This document shows positions 1-8,798 of a stretch of DNA of 51,207 nucleotides, piece after piece; position 1 is the stretch's first letter; each line of letters begins with the position of its first letter. The DNA is taken from the NCBI GenBank assembly GCA_017504945.1, contig JAFVQJ010000030.1, positions 1 to 51,207 of the forward strand. Reading direction: 5' to 3'. The translations under genes and the position numbers were made by a program. A model generated the notes under the pieces. That model was not told the DNA's origin, did no database searches, and worked only from the letters and a program-made list of their open reading frames with translations. The stretch comes from Clostridia bacterium. GTDB lineage: Bacteria > Bacillota > Clostridia > Oscillospirales > RGIG5299.

Positions 1-106
1 AACGGTTGCAAAGCTCTGCAAATCGTTCTTCGGTAATCGGAAGGGGAGTATTTTCACTTATCCCATCCAAAGACGGCAACTGCGATATTAAATAATATTC
101 AGCCAT
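1..106 (-). CDS. DUF2764-type V-ATPase-associated protein (N-terminal fragment, cut by window edge)
   Basis: Only the first 35 codons are inside the window, read leftward from an ATG at 106. The start reads MAEYYLISQLPSLDG, like the opening of DUF2764 proteins (short basic start, YY, SLP). In bacterial V/A-type ATPase operons this protein lies between subunit E and the catalytic subunit A. The start is five bases after the subunit E stop, so the two are surely co-transcribed. Its precise role in the complex is not settled; it has been suggested to replace subunit C or to act in assembly. The call depends on the short N-terminus and on position after subunit E; ntpA/B/D/I/K would be expected beyond the left edge. 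Confidence 0.6.
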   Translation of the reverse strand, partial: MAEYYLISQLPSLDGISENTPLPITEERFAELCNR

Positions 107-111
107 AGTTA

Positions 112-720
112 TTACTTCGCCTCTTTCAAAAGCTCGGTAACATTAGGGCTAAGATAATTTGAAAGCATATCCACAACTGCCTCTGCCGAATAATCGTAAT
201 ATGCGCTGCCGTCATTGACGGCGATGCGGAATCCACCGTCAAAATTATCATTTGCCTTCAAAGTGATACCCTTTAACATTTTTTCTTTAAGTGCTGCCAG
301 TAAGGTTTCTTCCAACTTATTAAGGTCTTGAGTGTTCAAAATCACTGCGATATCTTCTGCATCCGGCTTGTTTGCCCAATTTTCAACAATGCTGATAATC
401 AGCCCGGCAAGTGCATCCGATGAATATACAGCAGTAACATTTTCGCTAACGATAGCATTAAGCTCTCTCGTTACACTTTCTCTGAAGGAAATAAGCAGAT
501 TGCGACCCGCCTGACGAATAGCATCCTCGCTTGATTTCGTCATTCGCTCGGTTTCAGTTCTTGCAAGGCTCAAGATTTTATCTGCCTGTGCCTGTGCATC
601 GGCAATAATCTTTTCGGCATCTGACTTTGCCGCTTCAACGATAGCCTTAGCTTCTGCTTCAGCGGTTTCAACACCATCCTTCTTGATCTGCTCAATAAGC
701 TCCTGAAGTTGAACTTCCAT
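112..720 (-). CDS. ntpE: V-type ATP synthase subunit E (peripheral stalk)
   Basis: A 202-residue protein of the usual length for V/A-ATPase subunit E, the peripheral-stalk subunit joining the catalytic head to the membrane sector. Residues ~1-75 are a long Ala/Glu/Lys-rich helix (AEAEAKAIVEAAKSDAEK), the coiled-coil that pairs with subunit G/H. The C-terminal half is the globular part, with DNFDGGFRIAVNDGSAYYDYS, which matches the subunit E motif (GGF, then a Tyr/Asp-rich strand). The start has AAAGGAG about 7 bases upstream. It is the first gene of a leftward operon. A promoter at 836-864 and a terminator-like leader hairpin at 768-805 precede it. E followed by DUF2764 is the order known from Bacteroidota, spirochaete and some Clostridia V-ATPases. 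Confidence 0.9.
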   Translation of the reverse strand: MEVQLQELIEQIKKDGVETAEAEAKAIVEAAKSDAEKIIADAQAQADKILSLARTETERMTKSSEDAIRQAGRNLLISFRESVTRELNAIVSENVTAVYSSDALAGLIISIVENWANKPDAEDIAVILNTQDLNKLEETLLAALKEKMLKGITLKANDNFDGGFRIAVNDGSAYYDYSAEAVVDMLSNYLSPNVTELLKEAK

Positions 721-767
721 AATTTTATCTCCTTTTATATTTAGTCAATTTTGCTGCTAAAAAACAA

Positions 768-805
768 AATGGATCCAGCTTCCTCTACAGACAGCTGGAT
801 CCATT
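768..805 (-). terminator. Terminator-like hairpin in the leader of the V-ATPase operon
   Basis: A perfect 13-bp inverted repeat (AATGGATCCAGCT, 768-780 and 793-805) with a 12-nt loop. On the minus strand it is followed by TTTTGTTTTTT. It lies between the ntpE promoter and the ntpE ATG, so it could attenuate the operon. Confidence 0.65.
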
Positions 806-809
806 AAAT

Positions 810-843
810 GTTAAAATAATTATCCAATTTTAATTATTTTAAC
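810..843. promoter_or_regulatory. Perfect 13-bp dyad overlapping the ntpE -10 box
   Basis: GTTAAAATAATTA at 810-822 and its exact reverse complement at 831-843, with an 8-bp centre. The right arm contains the ntpE -10 (836-841), and the expected start of transcription falls in the centre. The RNA could not form the full hairpin, so a protein-binding operator is the likelier reading. Confidence 0.5.
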
Positions 844-864
844 ATATTTATCGTTTTTCGTCAA
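836..864 (-). promoter_or_regulatory. SigA-type promoter for ntpE operon
   Basis: On the minus strand: TTGACG (859-864), 17-bp spacer, TAAAAT (836-841). The expected transcript has a leader of about 110 nt. Confidence 0.65.
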
Positions 865-948
865 TAGTTTTAATGATAATATTTTAGAACAGTGTAAAGT
901 GTATTTTCTTTGAGTTGTAATTCTTGAATTATATTGTATTCTTGCTGC

Positions 949-1003
949 TTATCTTGCCATATCGTCAGCCTAAGGCTGTACTCTCTGTGGCTTGATGAGA
1001 TAA
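949..1003. other. Nested inverted-repeat element between ntpE and the adhesin gene
   Basis: TTATCT(949-954)/AGATAA(998-1003) enclose GCCA(956-959)/TGGC(988-991), which enclose CAGCC(966-970)/GGCTG(974-978). It occupies the otherwise gene-free stretch 720-1064. No RNA family was recognised and no convincing promoter was found for either strand. Confidence 0.3.
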
Positions 1004-1022
1004 AACGCACATCTTGATTCAC

Positions 1023-1055
1023 AAAAATACCGAGAGCGATGCTCTCGGTATTTTT
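1023..1055. terminator. Strong bidirectional intrinsic terminator
   Basis: A 15-bp stem (AAAAATACCGAGAGC, 1023-1037; complement 1041-1055) with a 3-nt loop and A/T tails on both sides. It lies 8 bp past the stop of the adhesin gene, which it should terminate. Confidence 0.9.
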
Positions 1056-1063
1056 ATTTGGGG

Positions 1064-4000
1064 TTATGCGTTATTTTTCTTTTTGCCGTATGCGACGACG
1101 GAGATAAGTGCCGCGCCGCTTATAAGCATAACGGTGAGCCAGAGGGCAAAGCCGCTTGCATCGCCGGTGGGAGGTGTTGCGGGCTTATTGATGATATTTT
1201 CAAATACTATCTCGTCTACCGTGCCCTGCACACCCGATTTGGTGATAACGGGATCAGCTGCCTCGAGCTTTCCTCTGCCGTTATCGGTTACCGTTATCTC
1301 TACGGTATATACCGAGCGGTCGTAGGTTATCTGCTCGTTGTTACCCTGCGCCTCGTATACCGTATAGGTATAGACGCCTGCCTTTGTAAACTCTACCGAG
1401 CCGAAGGTGATACGTCCGTTCACGTCGTTGGTGACGGTGGTCACGTCGGGCATGGGAGCGCCCTCGGAGCCCTCGATAACGAAGCTGAATTCGCCGCCTA
1501 CGAAGGTGTAGACGCTTCCGCTTATCATAGTTACCTTTTTGGTTGCGCCGATGGTAACGGGCTCTGTCTTTTCCGCGCTGTATTCGTTATTGAATTCTAC
1601 CGTTACTCTGTCGCCTGCCTGACCGTTTATCTCGGTCTTGAGCTTTGCCTCTTTGCTGTTATCGGTTACGACGATGACTATTTCATGCTCCGTTTCGTCG
1701 TAGCTTACGCCGTCGATATCGCCCTTGACCTCGGTTACGGTGAGCTTATAGGTGCCTATTTTGTTTATCTTTACAACCGTCGACTTGCTCTCGCCCTTTG
1801 CAGCGATGGTAAAGCTTGCGGTGTCGGTGCTTGCTGCATCAAGAACAAGCTCGATATCGCCTCTTTCGAGTGCCGCAAGAGTTTCGGTGTCGGTTATTTT
1901 AATTTGGAACTCGAAGCTGTCGGTTATGAGCCACTCGTTGTTTTCGCGTCCGGTGAAATTCTTTTCGATCTCTACCGTTACCTCTGCCGACTCTGCCTTA
2001 TAGTAGTTTACTATATTGTCGCCGCCGATAAGCTGGGTGAGAGTCGCGGTGAGGTTGCCGTTTCTGTCGTCAACTACGTTGTAGACCGCGGTGATGACCT
2101 GCTTGCTGTAGGTAATACCCGCTACCTTATCTGCCTCGTCGGGCTCTATTTCCTTAACGGAGATGACGTAGCTGCCTGCCTTGGTGAAGGTGATATCGCC
2201 GAAGATGACGTTGCCGTTTGCCGCGTTTGCAGCTATCTTATTTGCAGGGAGGATAACGCCGTCGGGCGAGGTGGCGGACTCTACGCCTATTTCAAACTCG
2301 AATTCGCCCTCGGTGAGATATTCGCTTCTGTCGCCGTCGATGACCTTGTTTATAAGGGGAAGCGTTGCGGTGGTTGCATCGGGCTCATAGCTGTTGTTAA
2401 ACTCTGCCTTTACGGCATCGATCCAGCCGTTTTCGGTTTTCTTTTCAAGCTTTTTCGAGGTGGCGGTGAGGTTGCCGTTTAAGTCGTCCTCCACGGTGAC
2501 GGTGAAGCGGTATACCGTTTCGTCGTAGGTGGTGCCGCCGACCTTATCCTCGGGAATTACCTCGGAGATATAATACTCGTATATTCCCGCATTTTCGTAG
2601 GTCTTTCCGTCAATTACCGAGAATGTGCCGCTGTAAACGCCGTTTTCGGCTACGCTGTCACCCGTGTGGGTGGTCCAGTAGGAGTCGACGGTATCGCCGT
2701 TTTCCTTTACCTCTATAGCAAAGTAGAATTCGCCTGCCAAAAGGGTTTTTCCGGCGAGGTTTTTGATGCCCTCAAGGGTTACGGGCTCTCCGCTGAAGCG
2801 TGAGGTATAGACGTTTGTAAATTCAGCCGCGCTTTTACCGTTGCCGTAGCTTACCGAGGTTACCTCGAGGTTGCCGTCGTTATCGGTGTCGTCAACAACT
2901 ACCGTTACGGTGATAACGCTGTTATCGTAGCTTATGGCAGTATCGCTTCCTGCGACCTCGGATACGGTAAACTCGTAGCTGCCTGCCTTTAGGAATTCGA
3001 TATCCTCAAACGCAAATGCCGACGCAACGCCGTCTTTGCCGTTTATTACCGTTGCGGTATCTGCGCCTGCGGGAACGATAACGTTACCCGAAGCGTCGCT
3101 GTTTTGAAGCAGGAAGGAGAATATCTCGCCCGATTTCATATCTCTGCCAAGAAGAGTCTTTATGCCGTTTATATCGGTCGTTACCGATTTGGGAGTATAT
3201 ACGTTTTCAAATACTGCGGTGTTTCCGCCGTTGGAGGCAGGATAGGTGGGAACAACGCTCAATACGTTGCTTGCGGGGTCTATCGATACGACGACGTCAA
3301 CGGTATAGACTCTTTCGTCGTATTTCATTCCGTTTACGGGATTTTGCGGAACTACCTCGCTCATCTCGTATCTGAAGGTGACAGAGCTTGCATTGTTCGC
3401 CGCAAAGATATCCTGCGAGAAGGTGATATGGGGGAAGGTTACGTTGTGTCCCTCGTTGGTGGTGATTATTACGCCGTTTACGCTTCCCTCGGGCATGGGA
3501 ACTCTTGAAACGCTGTTTTCAACGAGCTCGCCGTTTTCAACCACGCCCTTTGCCTCGAGCTTGAATTCAAACATACCGGAAACGAGAGGATTGTTGCCCG
3601 ATTTGTCGATATAATTCTTTATTGCAACGGGAACGCGGGTGACGGAGCTTGCAAGATAGGTGTTTACAAAAACTATCTCGTCCATTGCCTCCTCGCCGCC
3701 GTTCATAACTATCTCGTTGTCGTTACCGTAGCTAAAGAGGGGATTTGCGCCGTCGTCGTAGAGCCTCTGGATATCGTAGGAGGCTACGCTCAAGGTGCCG
3801 TTGCCGTTATCCTCAACGATGACCTCGATTCTGTAAAGCGCTCTTGAGTAAGACATTCCGGGGAGGAATTCGCTTTCCGCGGGCTCCTCCTCGAATACCG
3901 TGTAGCGATATACGCCGGGTGCGGTAAATTCGACGGTGCCGAAATCAAAGGTTGCGCTGCTTCCGCCCGCAACGTCGGGTGCGTTGACCGTTACGCCGTT

Positions 4001-6982
4001 GTCGGCGTTATAGTTTACGGGCAAGGGAGCGTTATTGTAGGGAGATATTATGAATTTGAAGGAGTCGTTTGACGACCATTCGCGTCCCGAAAGGACCTTG
4101 GTGCCGTTAAGCGTTCCGTTTGTGGGCCACGATACCGGAGTCGTTATGCCGTAGCTGTTTGTAAACGCCGCTATCTTGGTAACGCCTGCCTCAATGGTGC
4201 CGCTCTCGCCGACAGAGCTCGTTCTGAAGCCCTCTGCCGCCGTTTCGGCTACGGTGTATGCGGTTGAGGGGAGAATGCTGTAAACGGTTGCGCTCTCGCC
4301 GTCCTTCAAGTATATCTTATTGTTATTTGCATTTACGGTGCCTTCGCCTATCTTTGCACCGCTTGCATCGAATATCGCGTATTCGTGATCTGCGCCGTCT
4401 AACGTTACGGTGAATTCAAAGGCGATGTCGGGTGCGGTAAGTCCCTCTCCCGACAAGACGGTCTTGGTTATCTTAAGGTCTCCGCCGCCTACTGCCGTTA
4501 AAACACCGTTATTGCCGAGATGAACTATAAACTTGCCGTCGTAAGCGCTCTGACTTCCCTCGGCGTAGTGGAATTCGGGAGCGTAGAAGTCCTCTGCCGT
4601 GTCGGTTACGTTATAGAGCTTGGTGCCCTCGAATTTGAGTATTCTGTTAAGACGGGGAGATCCTGCCGCTCTGTAAAGATAGCTTTCTCCATCTACCGTT
4701 ACCGTCTTTATCTCGGTCCTCTTAAGCTGGGCGCCCGTTCTCTCTATTGCGGCGACCTCGACTGTGTTGCCGTGATAATATTCATCTCTATAGTAATATA
4801 CCGTATTATCGTCGATGCCTTCCTCTGCTGTTACCTGATTTTTAAATTCGGCATCTTTATATATAGGCATATCCTCGAGAATATAGTAGAAGCCGTTGCT
4901 GTGGGAGGGCTCGAATTCTACCGTGGTGTTTCCTACGGTATAGCCGTTTATGAGGTGGGGGCTGTTATAAAGGTTGCTGTAAAAGTTTACCGTGCCGTCG
5001 GCGTTGGTATTCGCATTGAGATATTCTCCGTCGAGCTTGGTCTTATCGATATAAACGGTGCCGTTTGCCGCCTTTTTTGTAACCTCCGACTGCAAGCCTA
5101 CCGAATAGATTATTCTTGCGGGCATTGCGCCGTTGTTCACGTGAGTCATAACGGAGCCGTCTGCGTTTAACGTTACCTCGTTTAAGCGAAGGGGTATTAC
5201 CGATGCGGGAATTTTTACAACAAGCGTCTGCTTGCCGTTTTCCTCGGTTACGGTGATTATTACGTTTTCAAGCTCCTGATCGCCGTAGACTGCGCTGTGG
5301 ACCGAGCCGCTGAAGGTGTAGGAGGTTACGTTGCCGTTTACGGTAACGCTTTTTGCGGTGAAGGTCTGACCTGCGTAGATGATAGCCTTAACGTCCTTTA
5401 CCTCCATATATTCGCCCAACGGGTCGGTATAGGTGAGGTAGCCGTCTCTTATCGGGTCGGAGCCCTTTATCTCAGTGGGGACCTGCGGTGAGGATATAGC
5501 TATATTTGCAACTATCTCCTTGAATACGCTTAACACCGCCGAGGCGTTGTCGGCATCGTAATAATCGTCGGCGTAGTCGTAGCCGTTTGTGGGATTTACG
5601 TCGTAGCCGGTGTTGGGATGGGTAAGGGTATAATAATCGTCGTAATAACGCATACCGTCCTGTCTTCCGACGTTTATCGAAACGGTGCCGGTGTTATTGT
5701 TTGCGGTATATGCCTGCCAATAGTTCTTTATAGCGGTCTTCATACTGTTGTTAACGGTATCGTCGTTCCAGTATTTGCCGGGGTTTAGTGTCATATAGGC
5801 AAGGTTCTTTTCATCGCTGTCCTCAAGCTCGTTGATACCCATACCGATGGTATAGATGGTGGTGGCGTATGCCGTGTTGGTAACGCCGTAGTTGCGGTCG
5901 ATGGCGTCCTTCATATAGGATGCGACGAGTATGGTCTTCATACCGTTGCCGGCATAAGCTGCGCTGCCGGGACCGTCGTTATTGTTTGCCGCGGGAGCCC
6001 ACCACGAAGAAGAGCTTGACGAATAGGTGGGGAAGCCGTCGGAAAGAAGGATTATTGAGGGAACTCTCTTTACCTGCTTGCCGTTTATAACGGTGGTTAC
6101 CTTCTGCTCCTCTGCAAGCACCTTCATACACTGATAAAGTCCCACCTGAATATTGGTGCCGCCCGAAACGGCGGTGGATCTGTTTACAGTTCCGTTTTCC
6201 TCGCCCTTTGCCTTGGTGTAAAGGGTGGCGTTATTACTGCTTGCCGTTTCTCTGTTTAAGGAGAAATAGGGTTGGGTTACCTCCCTCTCATCCCAATAGC
6301 CCTGACCGGGGCGGTTGCCGGTTTGTACCCACTCGCGCTCTGTTTCGGTTATTTTGGTGTAGCGATCCAAGGGGAGAAGCACCTCTGCGGTATTGCTGAA
6401 TGCAACGACGCCGACGCGGGTGTATTCGTTAAGAGCCATTATCTCCTCAATGGCGTTGTTTGCCGCAACGACTGTATTATAGATACGGCTCTTGCCGTTA
6501 TCCATATTACTGTCCGCGTTGCTCATCGAGCCCGAAATGTCGATTATTATCATTACGTCGACGGGCGCCTGCGATGCCGCGGAAACGGACTGTGCGGTTG
6601 CAAGCACGGAATAGGATATCAAGAAATCCTCACCGTTCTTTGCGGCGTTTAAGAGTATGGTGGATTTTCCGCCGCCGAATACGTCGAAGGTGGCGTTGCC
6701 GTTAAAGACGGATTTATCCGACCAGACTCTGCCCGCGTATTCGGTAGAGGCGTTGTCGCCGAGCGACTCGCCGTACTTCATTGAGGTATCGAGATCCGAT
6801 ACCTTATTTCCCGCGCCGCCCTCGTAGGTATATCCCTCCGCCGCAAAGGCGTAGAGGGGCAGGCAGGTAATTATGAGAGCCACTGCGCAAAGCAGGCTCA
6901 GCATTCTTTTAAAAGCATTCTTTTTCGATGTCATACCTTTTGCCTCCATAGTTTGTTTTATTTCTGTTGACGGACTCTTCAT
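1064..6982 (-). CDS. Giant VWA-domain, isopeptide-repeat cell-wall adhesin (sortase substrate)
   Basis: A ~1972-residue surface protein, probably a pilus tip or backbone-like adhesin. The chosen ATG (6982) has GGAGG 7 bases upstream and overlaps the preceding stop as ATGA; a longer in-frame start at 7030 lacks this. Domains in order: signal peptide (basic stretch, then LLCAVALIITCLPLYAFA, ending near residue 48); von Willebrand A domain (~140-400) with the MIDAS motif DISGSMS; a beta-rich linker; one Cna-B/DUF7601-like module (DLKITKTVLSGEG); then seven repeats of ~130 residues resembling streptococcal pilin isopeptide-linkage (FctA/Spy0128) domains. Each repeat has a Y-D/S-x-x-V-Y strand, an acidic turn ending NGxL and a terminal F-x-N-x-Y, the Asn being the usual isopeptide partner. 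The C-terminus is a sorting signal: TPPTGD, a hydrophobic helix and YGKKKNNA. PPTG differs from classic LPxTG. No sortase gene lies in the window. Confidence 0.85.
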   Translation of the reverse strand: MKSPSTEIKQTMEAKGMTSKKNAFKRMLSLLCAVALIITCLPLYAFAAEGYTYEGGAGNKVSDLDTSMKYGESLGDNASTEYAGRVWSDKSVFNGNATFDVFGGGKSTILLNAAKNGEDFLISYSVLATAQSVSAASQAPVDVMIIIDISGSMSNADSNMDNGKSRIYNTVVAANNAIEEIMALNEYTRVGVVAFSNTAEVLLPLDRYTKITETEREWVQTGNRPGQGYWDEREVTQPYFSLNRETASSNNATLYTKAKGEENGTVNRSTAVSGGTNIQVGLYQCMKVLAEEQKVTTVINGKQVKRVPSIILLSDGFPTYSSSSSSWWAPAANNNDGPGSAAYAGNGMKTILVASYMKDAIDRNYGVTNTAYATTIYTIGMGINELEDSDEKNLAYMTLNPGKYWNDDTVNNSMKTAIKNYWQAYTANNNTGTVSINVGRQDGMRYYDDYYTLTHPNTGYDVNPTNGYDYADDYYDADNASAVLSVFKEIVANIAISSPQVPTEIKGSDPIRDGYLTYTDPLGEYMEVKDVKAIIYAGQTFTAKSVTVNGNVTSYTFSGSVHSAVYGDQELENVIITVTEENGKQTLVVKIPASVIPLRLNEVTLNADGSVMTHVNNGAMPARIIYSVGLQSEVTKKAANGTVYIDKTKLDGEYLNANTNADGTVNFYSNLYNSPHLINGYTVGNTTVEFEPSHSNGFYYILEDMPIYKDAEFKNQVTAEEGIDDNTVYYYRDEYYHGNTVEVAAIERTGAQLKRTEIKTVTVDGESYLYRAAGSPRLNRILKFEGTKLYNVTDTAEDFYAPEFHYAEGSQSAYDGKFIVHLGNNGVLTAVGGGDLKITKTVLSGEGLTAPDIAFEFTVTLDGADHEYAIFDASGAKIGEGTVNANNNKIYLKDGESATVYSILPSTAYTVAETAAEGFRTSSVGESGTIEAGVTKIAAFTNSYGITTPVSWPTNGTLNGTKVLSGREWSSNDSFKFIISPYNNAPLPVNYNADNGVTVNAPDVAGGSSATFDFGTVEFTAPGVYRYTVFEEEPAESEFLPGMSYSRALYRIEVIVEDNGNGTLSVASYDIQRLYDDGANPLFSYGNDNEIVMNGGEEAMDEIVFVNTYLASSVTRVPVAIKNYIDKSGNNPLVSGMFEFKLEAKGVVENGELVENSVSRVPMPEGSVNGVIITTNEGHNVTFPHITFSQDIFAANNASSVTFRYEMSEVVPQNPVNGMKYDERVYTVDVVVSIDPASNVLSVVPTYPASNGGNTAVFENVYTPKSVTTDINGIKTLLGRDMKSGEIFSFLLQNSDASGNVIVPAGADTATVINGKDGVASAFAFEDIEFLKAGSYEFTVSEVAGSDTAISYDNSVITVTVVVDDTDNDGNLEVTSVSYGNGKSAAEFTNVYTSRFSGEPVTLEGIKNLAGKTLLAGEFYFAIEVKENGDTVDSYWTTHTGDSVAENGVYSGTFSVIDGKTYENAGIYEYYISEVIPEDKVGGTTYDETVYRFTVTVEDDLNGNLTATSKKLEKKTENGWIDAVKAEFNNSYEPDATTATLPLINKVIDGDRSEYLTEGEFEFEIGVESATSPDGVILPANKIAANAANGNVIFGDITFTKAGSYVISVKEIEPDEADKVAGITYSKQVITAVYNVVDDRNGNLTATLTQLIGGDNIVNYYKAESAEVTVEIEKNFTGRENNEWLITDSFEFQIKITDTETLAALERGDIELVLDAASTDTASFTIAAKGESKSTVVKINKIGTYKLTVTEVKGDIDGVSYDETEHEIVIVVTDNSKEAKLKTEINGQAGDRVTVEFNNEYSAEKTEPVTIGATKKVTMISGSVYTFVGGEFSFVIEGSEGAPMPDVTTVTNDVNGRITFGSVEFTKAGVYTYTVYEAQGNNEQITYDRSVYTVEITVTDNGRGKLEAADPVITKSGVQGTVDEIVFENIINKPATPPTGDASGFALWLTVMLISGAALISVVAYGKKKNNA

Positions 6983-7350
6983 TTTTTTACCTCCGTCTTT
7001 TCGCTTTGCCGATTTTTCGCGCAGCTGCAAAGTCCGAAAAGCTCCTCGCCGATTTTGAAAAATTCACAGTCGGAGCAGCTGCTGTCCTCGTCCGTTTTGC
7101 CCTTATAATGCTTACAGACGTTTTGCATTGCCGTTACTATCGGCGTGCCGTCGTCGGTGTAGCAGGGCGAGCTTTCAAGATCGGGATAGATGGGAATGGG
7201 ATCGCCGAAGCGATTTTCTCTTTCAAAGCTCTCGTAGTAGCCGTAAAGAAGGCGGAATTTCTTTCCCGAAATGTCGACCTCCTTATAAAGGTCGCCCTCC
7301 TTGTGCGGCTGCTGCGACACCCCTTCATCTATTAACACCTTAGGTAACAC
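6979..7350 (-). CDS. Small Cys-rich protein coupled to the adhesin gene (unknown function)
   Basis: A 123-residue soluble protein with no signal peptide or membrane segment. I do not recognise a family. The GTG start at 7350 has GAGGAAGGG upstream at suitable spacing. Cysteines cluster in the C-terminal half: one isolated Cys (CYTDDG), then CKHYKG, CSDCEFF and GLCSCAKN, giving six in about 35 residues. This would suit a zinc or Fe-S site. The gene ends in an ATGA overlap with the adhesin start, so the two are translationally coupled, yet this product appears cytoplasmic while the adhesin is exported. The nearest upstream gene (LuxR type) is separated by a terminator. Possible roles are regulation or redox sensing for adhesin expression; this is inference from position only. 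Confidence 0.7.
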   Translation of the reverse strand: MLPKVLIDEGVSQQPHKEGDLYKEVDISGKKFRLLYGYYESFERENRFGDPIPIYPDLESSPCYTDDGTPIVTAMQNVCKHYKGKTDEDSSCSDCEFFKIGEELFGLCSCAKNRQSEKTEVKK

Positions 7351-7379
7351 AATATCACCCTTCCTCGTGAAAATAAAAA

Positions 7380-7417
7380 ATCTGCTATACTGTTTTGATG
7401 TTAACAGTATAGCAGAT
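7380..7417 (-). terminator. Intrinsic terminator of the LuxR-type gene
   Basis: A perfect 15-bp stem (ATCTGCTATACTGTT, 7380-7394; complement 7403-7417), followed on the minus strand by TTTTTTATTTT. The stem also carries TATACT, a possible -10 for the downstream Cys-rich gene, for which no other promoter was found. Confidence 0.85.
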
Positions 7418-7500
7418 GTTTTTTCTGTTGAATATATCCAAAATTAAATTTTTAGGTCATATTTTTGAGGACAACCGTGTCCTTTTTTGAGAAAAATCGG

Positions 7501-8742
7501 CTATATTATGGCGGCAAAGAATTCTCTTGACATTCCCGTTTTGTTGGAAACGCCCGTTACCGCCTGTTTGACGGTGGATATCGACATATTCAGCGCCTTC
7601 GCGATCTCGCTGTTTTTGAAGCCGAATGCCGCAAGCTTTGCCACCTCGCGTTCCTTGGGAGTGAGGGTCGTTGCAAGGTTTTTGCCGCGTACCGAGCCGC
7701 TCAGCTTCGTCCAGCCGCTCATATAAACGCGGTAAAGGGCATCTACCGCCTCCCACGCAGCTTTATCGATTCTTGCTATTCTCTGCTCCAAGAGGGAGCC
7801 TATCGTTCTGCCGTATTCAGCCAAAATGCCGTAAAGCTTATCGGGAAGAGCGAGCGCTACTGCACGGTCTATATGGTATATCGCCTGCTCGTTATTACCC
7901 GCGTTGTGATATATTGCGGCGCAGGTCAGGCGCAGATATATTTCGGAGATGAGCGAGTTGTCGGCAACCGCCTGCGCTATCATCGGCTCGACGGTATTTG
8001 GAAGCATAGACATAAGCGCCAAGCCCTGAACGCCGCGAAGCTCTATCTGCTTGGTGGCAAGCGCGTAGGCGGCGGCATAGAGATATTTGGCGTAATAGAC
8101 CTTTGCGGCGGGAAGAGCGTCCTTGTGAAGAGGCTCGAAGCGTCCCATTTTGAACCACTCGGGGAAGGAGGAAACGTCGTATAATATACTGTCTACCGTG
8201 GTTATCGAAAAGGCTATTATATCGTAATCCGCCTGAGTTTTTGCGGGCGCCTTTGCCATGTGAAGCTTTGCCTGACGCCACATATTGAGGTCGCCTCGCC
8301 AAATGGCGCAAAGAGCAAGCAGCATACCGCCCGAAATTACGGCGTAAAATCCGGAGTGCTTGTGAAGAAGGTAGTAGGCACTGTCGTAGACCTTATCTAT
8401 CTCGCCTCTCGAATAAGCCATTTGCGCCGCAAACAGCGTTTGCGCCTCGGGGTTATGTTCAAGCGCCGCAATGCTTCTTTCGGCGTCGCCCGTATCGCTG
8501 TAAAGGTCGGTCATATGCAAAAAGGGAGTTTTGCGGGGCATTGGCATATCTCTGTCCGGCGATTTTCCTTTCTTGCTCGCCTTCCTTCTTCCGTCATCAG
8601 GCTTTTTGGCGTTTTTCGGTATCATCCACATTTTGCCGAAGCGGACCGCGCCGGCTATCTTTCCGTCGGCGCACAGTATTTGTATTCTTCTTTGGGATAT
8701 TCCCCATCTTGCCGAGGTTTCGGCAATATTCAAATATTCCAT
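7501..8742 (-). CDS. LuxR-family regulator with an N-terminal excisionase/MerR-like helix-turn-helix
   Basis: 413 residues with DNA-binding motifs at both ends. Residues ~1-45 (EYLNIAETSARWGISQRR, then GKMWMIPKNAKKP) resemble the HTH_17/excisionase fold that reads a WGIS-x-RR helix. The C-terminal ~60 residues are a LuxR/GerE domain (LTPKEREVAKLAAFGF, then NSEIAKALNMSISTVKQ). Between them is a helical region of ~250 residues rich in Ala and Tyr, consistent with TPR-like repeats but without a recognisable sensor. Such HTH_17 + LuxR proteins are frequent in gut Clostridia and poorly characterised. Its promoter (8799-8827) diverges from that of the permease gene, and its terminator separates it from the adhesin unit. 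Targets could include either neighbour; this is not shown by the sequence. Confidence 0.75.
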   Translation of the reverse strand: MEYLNIAETSARWGISQRRIQILCADGKIAGAVRFGKMWMIPKNAKKPDDGRRKASKKGKSPDRDMPMPRKTPFLHMTDLYSDTGDAERSIAALEHNPEAQTLFAAQMAYSRGEIDKVYDSAYYLLHKHSGFYAVISGGMLLALCAIWRGDLNMWRQAKLHMAKAPAKTQADYDIIAFSITTVDSILYDVSSFPEWFKMGRFEPLHKDALPAAKVYYAKYLYAAAYALATKQIELRGVQGLALMSMLPNTVEPMIAQAVADNSLISEIYLRLTCAAIYHNAGNNEQAIYHIDRAVALALPDKLYGILAEYGRTIGSLLEQRIARIDKAAWEAVDALYRVYMSGWTKLSGSVRGKNLATTLTPKEREVAKLAAFGFKNSEIAKALNMSISTVKQAVTGVSNKTGMSREFFAAII

Positions 8743-8798
8743 ATTCTCAAACCCTTTACCGAAGTGTATCGTTCGCGCAAGCGTATAATATTGATATT

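Noticed and set aside
720..1064. T-box or riboswitch in the V-ATPase leader
   Set aside because: The leader is about 110 nt, too short for a T-box, and no known riboswitch core was recognised.
1058..2482. Long plus-strand open frame
   Set aside because: It is antisense to the adhesin gene, has Cys/Tyr/Val-rich low-information translation, and no ribosome site. The adhesin frame carries clear domains.
1500..4000. Repeated blocks in the adhesin gene as a possible tandem DNA repeat or CRISPR-like array
   Set aside because: Repeats are ~390 bp, divergent, and in frame; they correspond to isopeptide-linkage protein domains.
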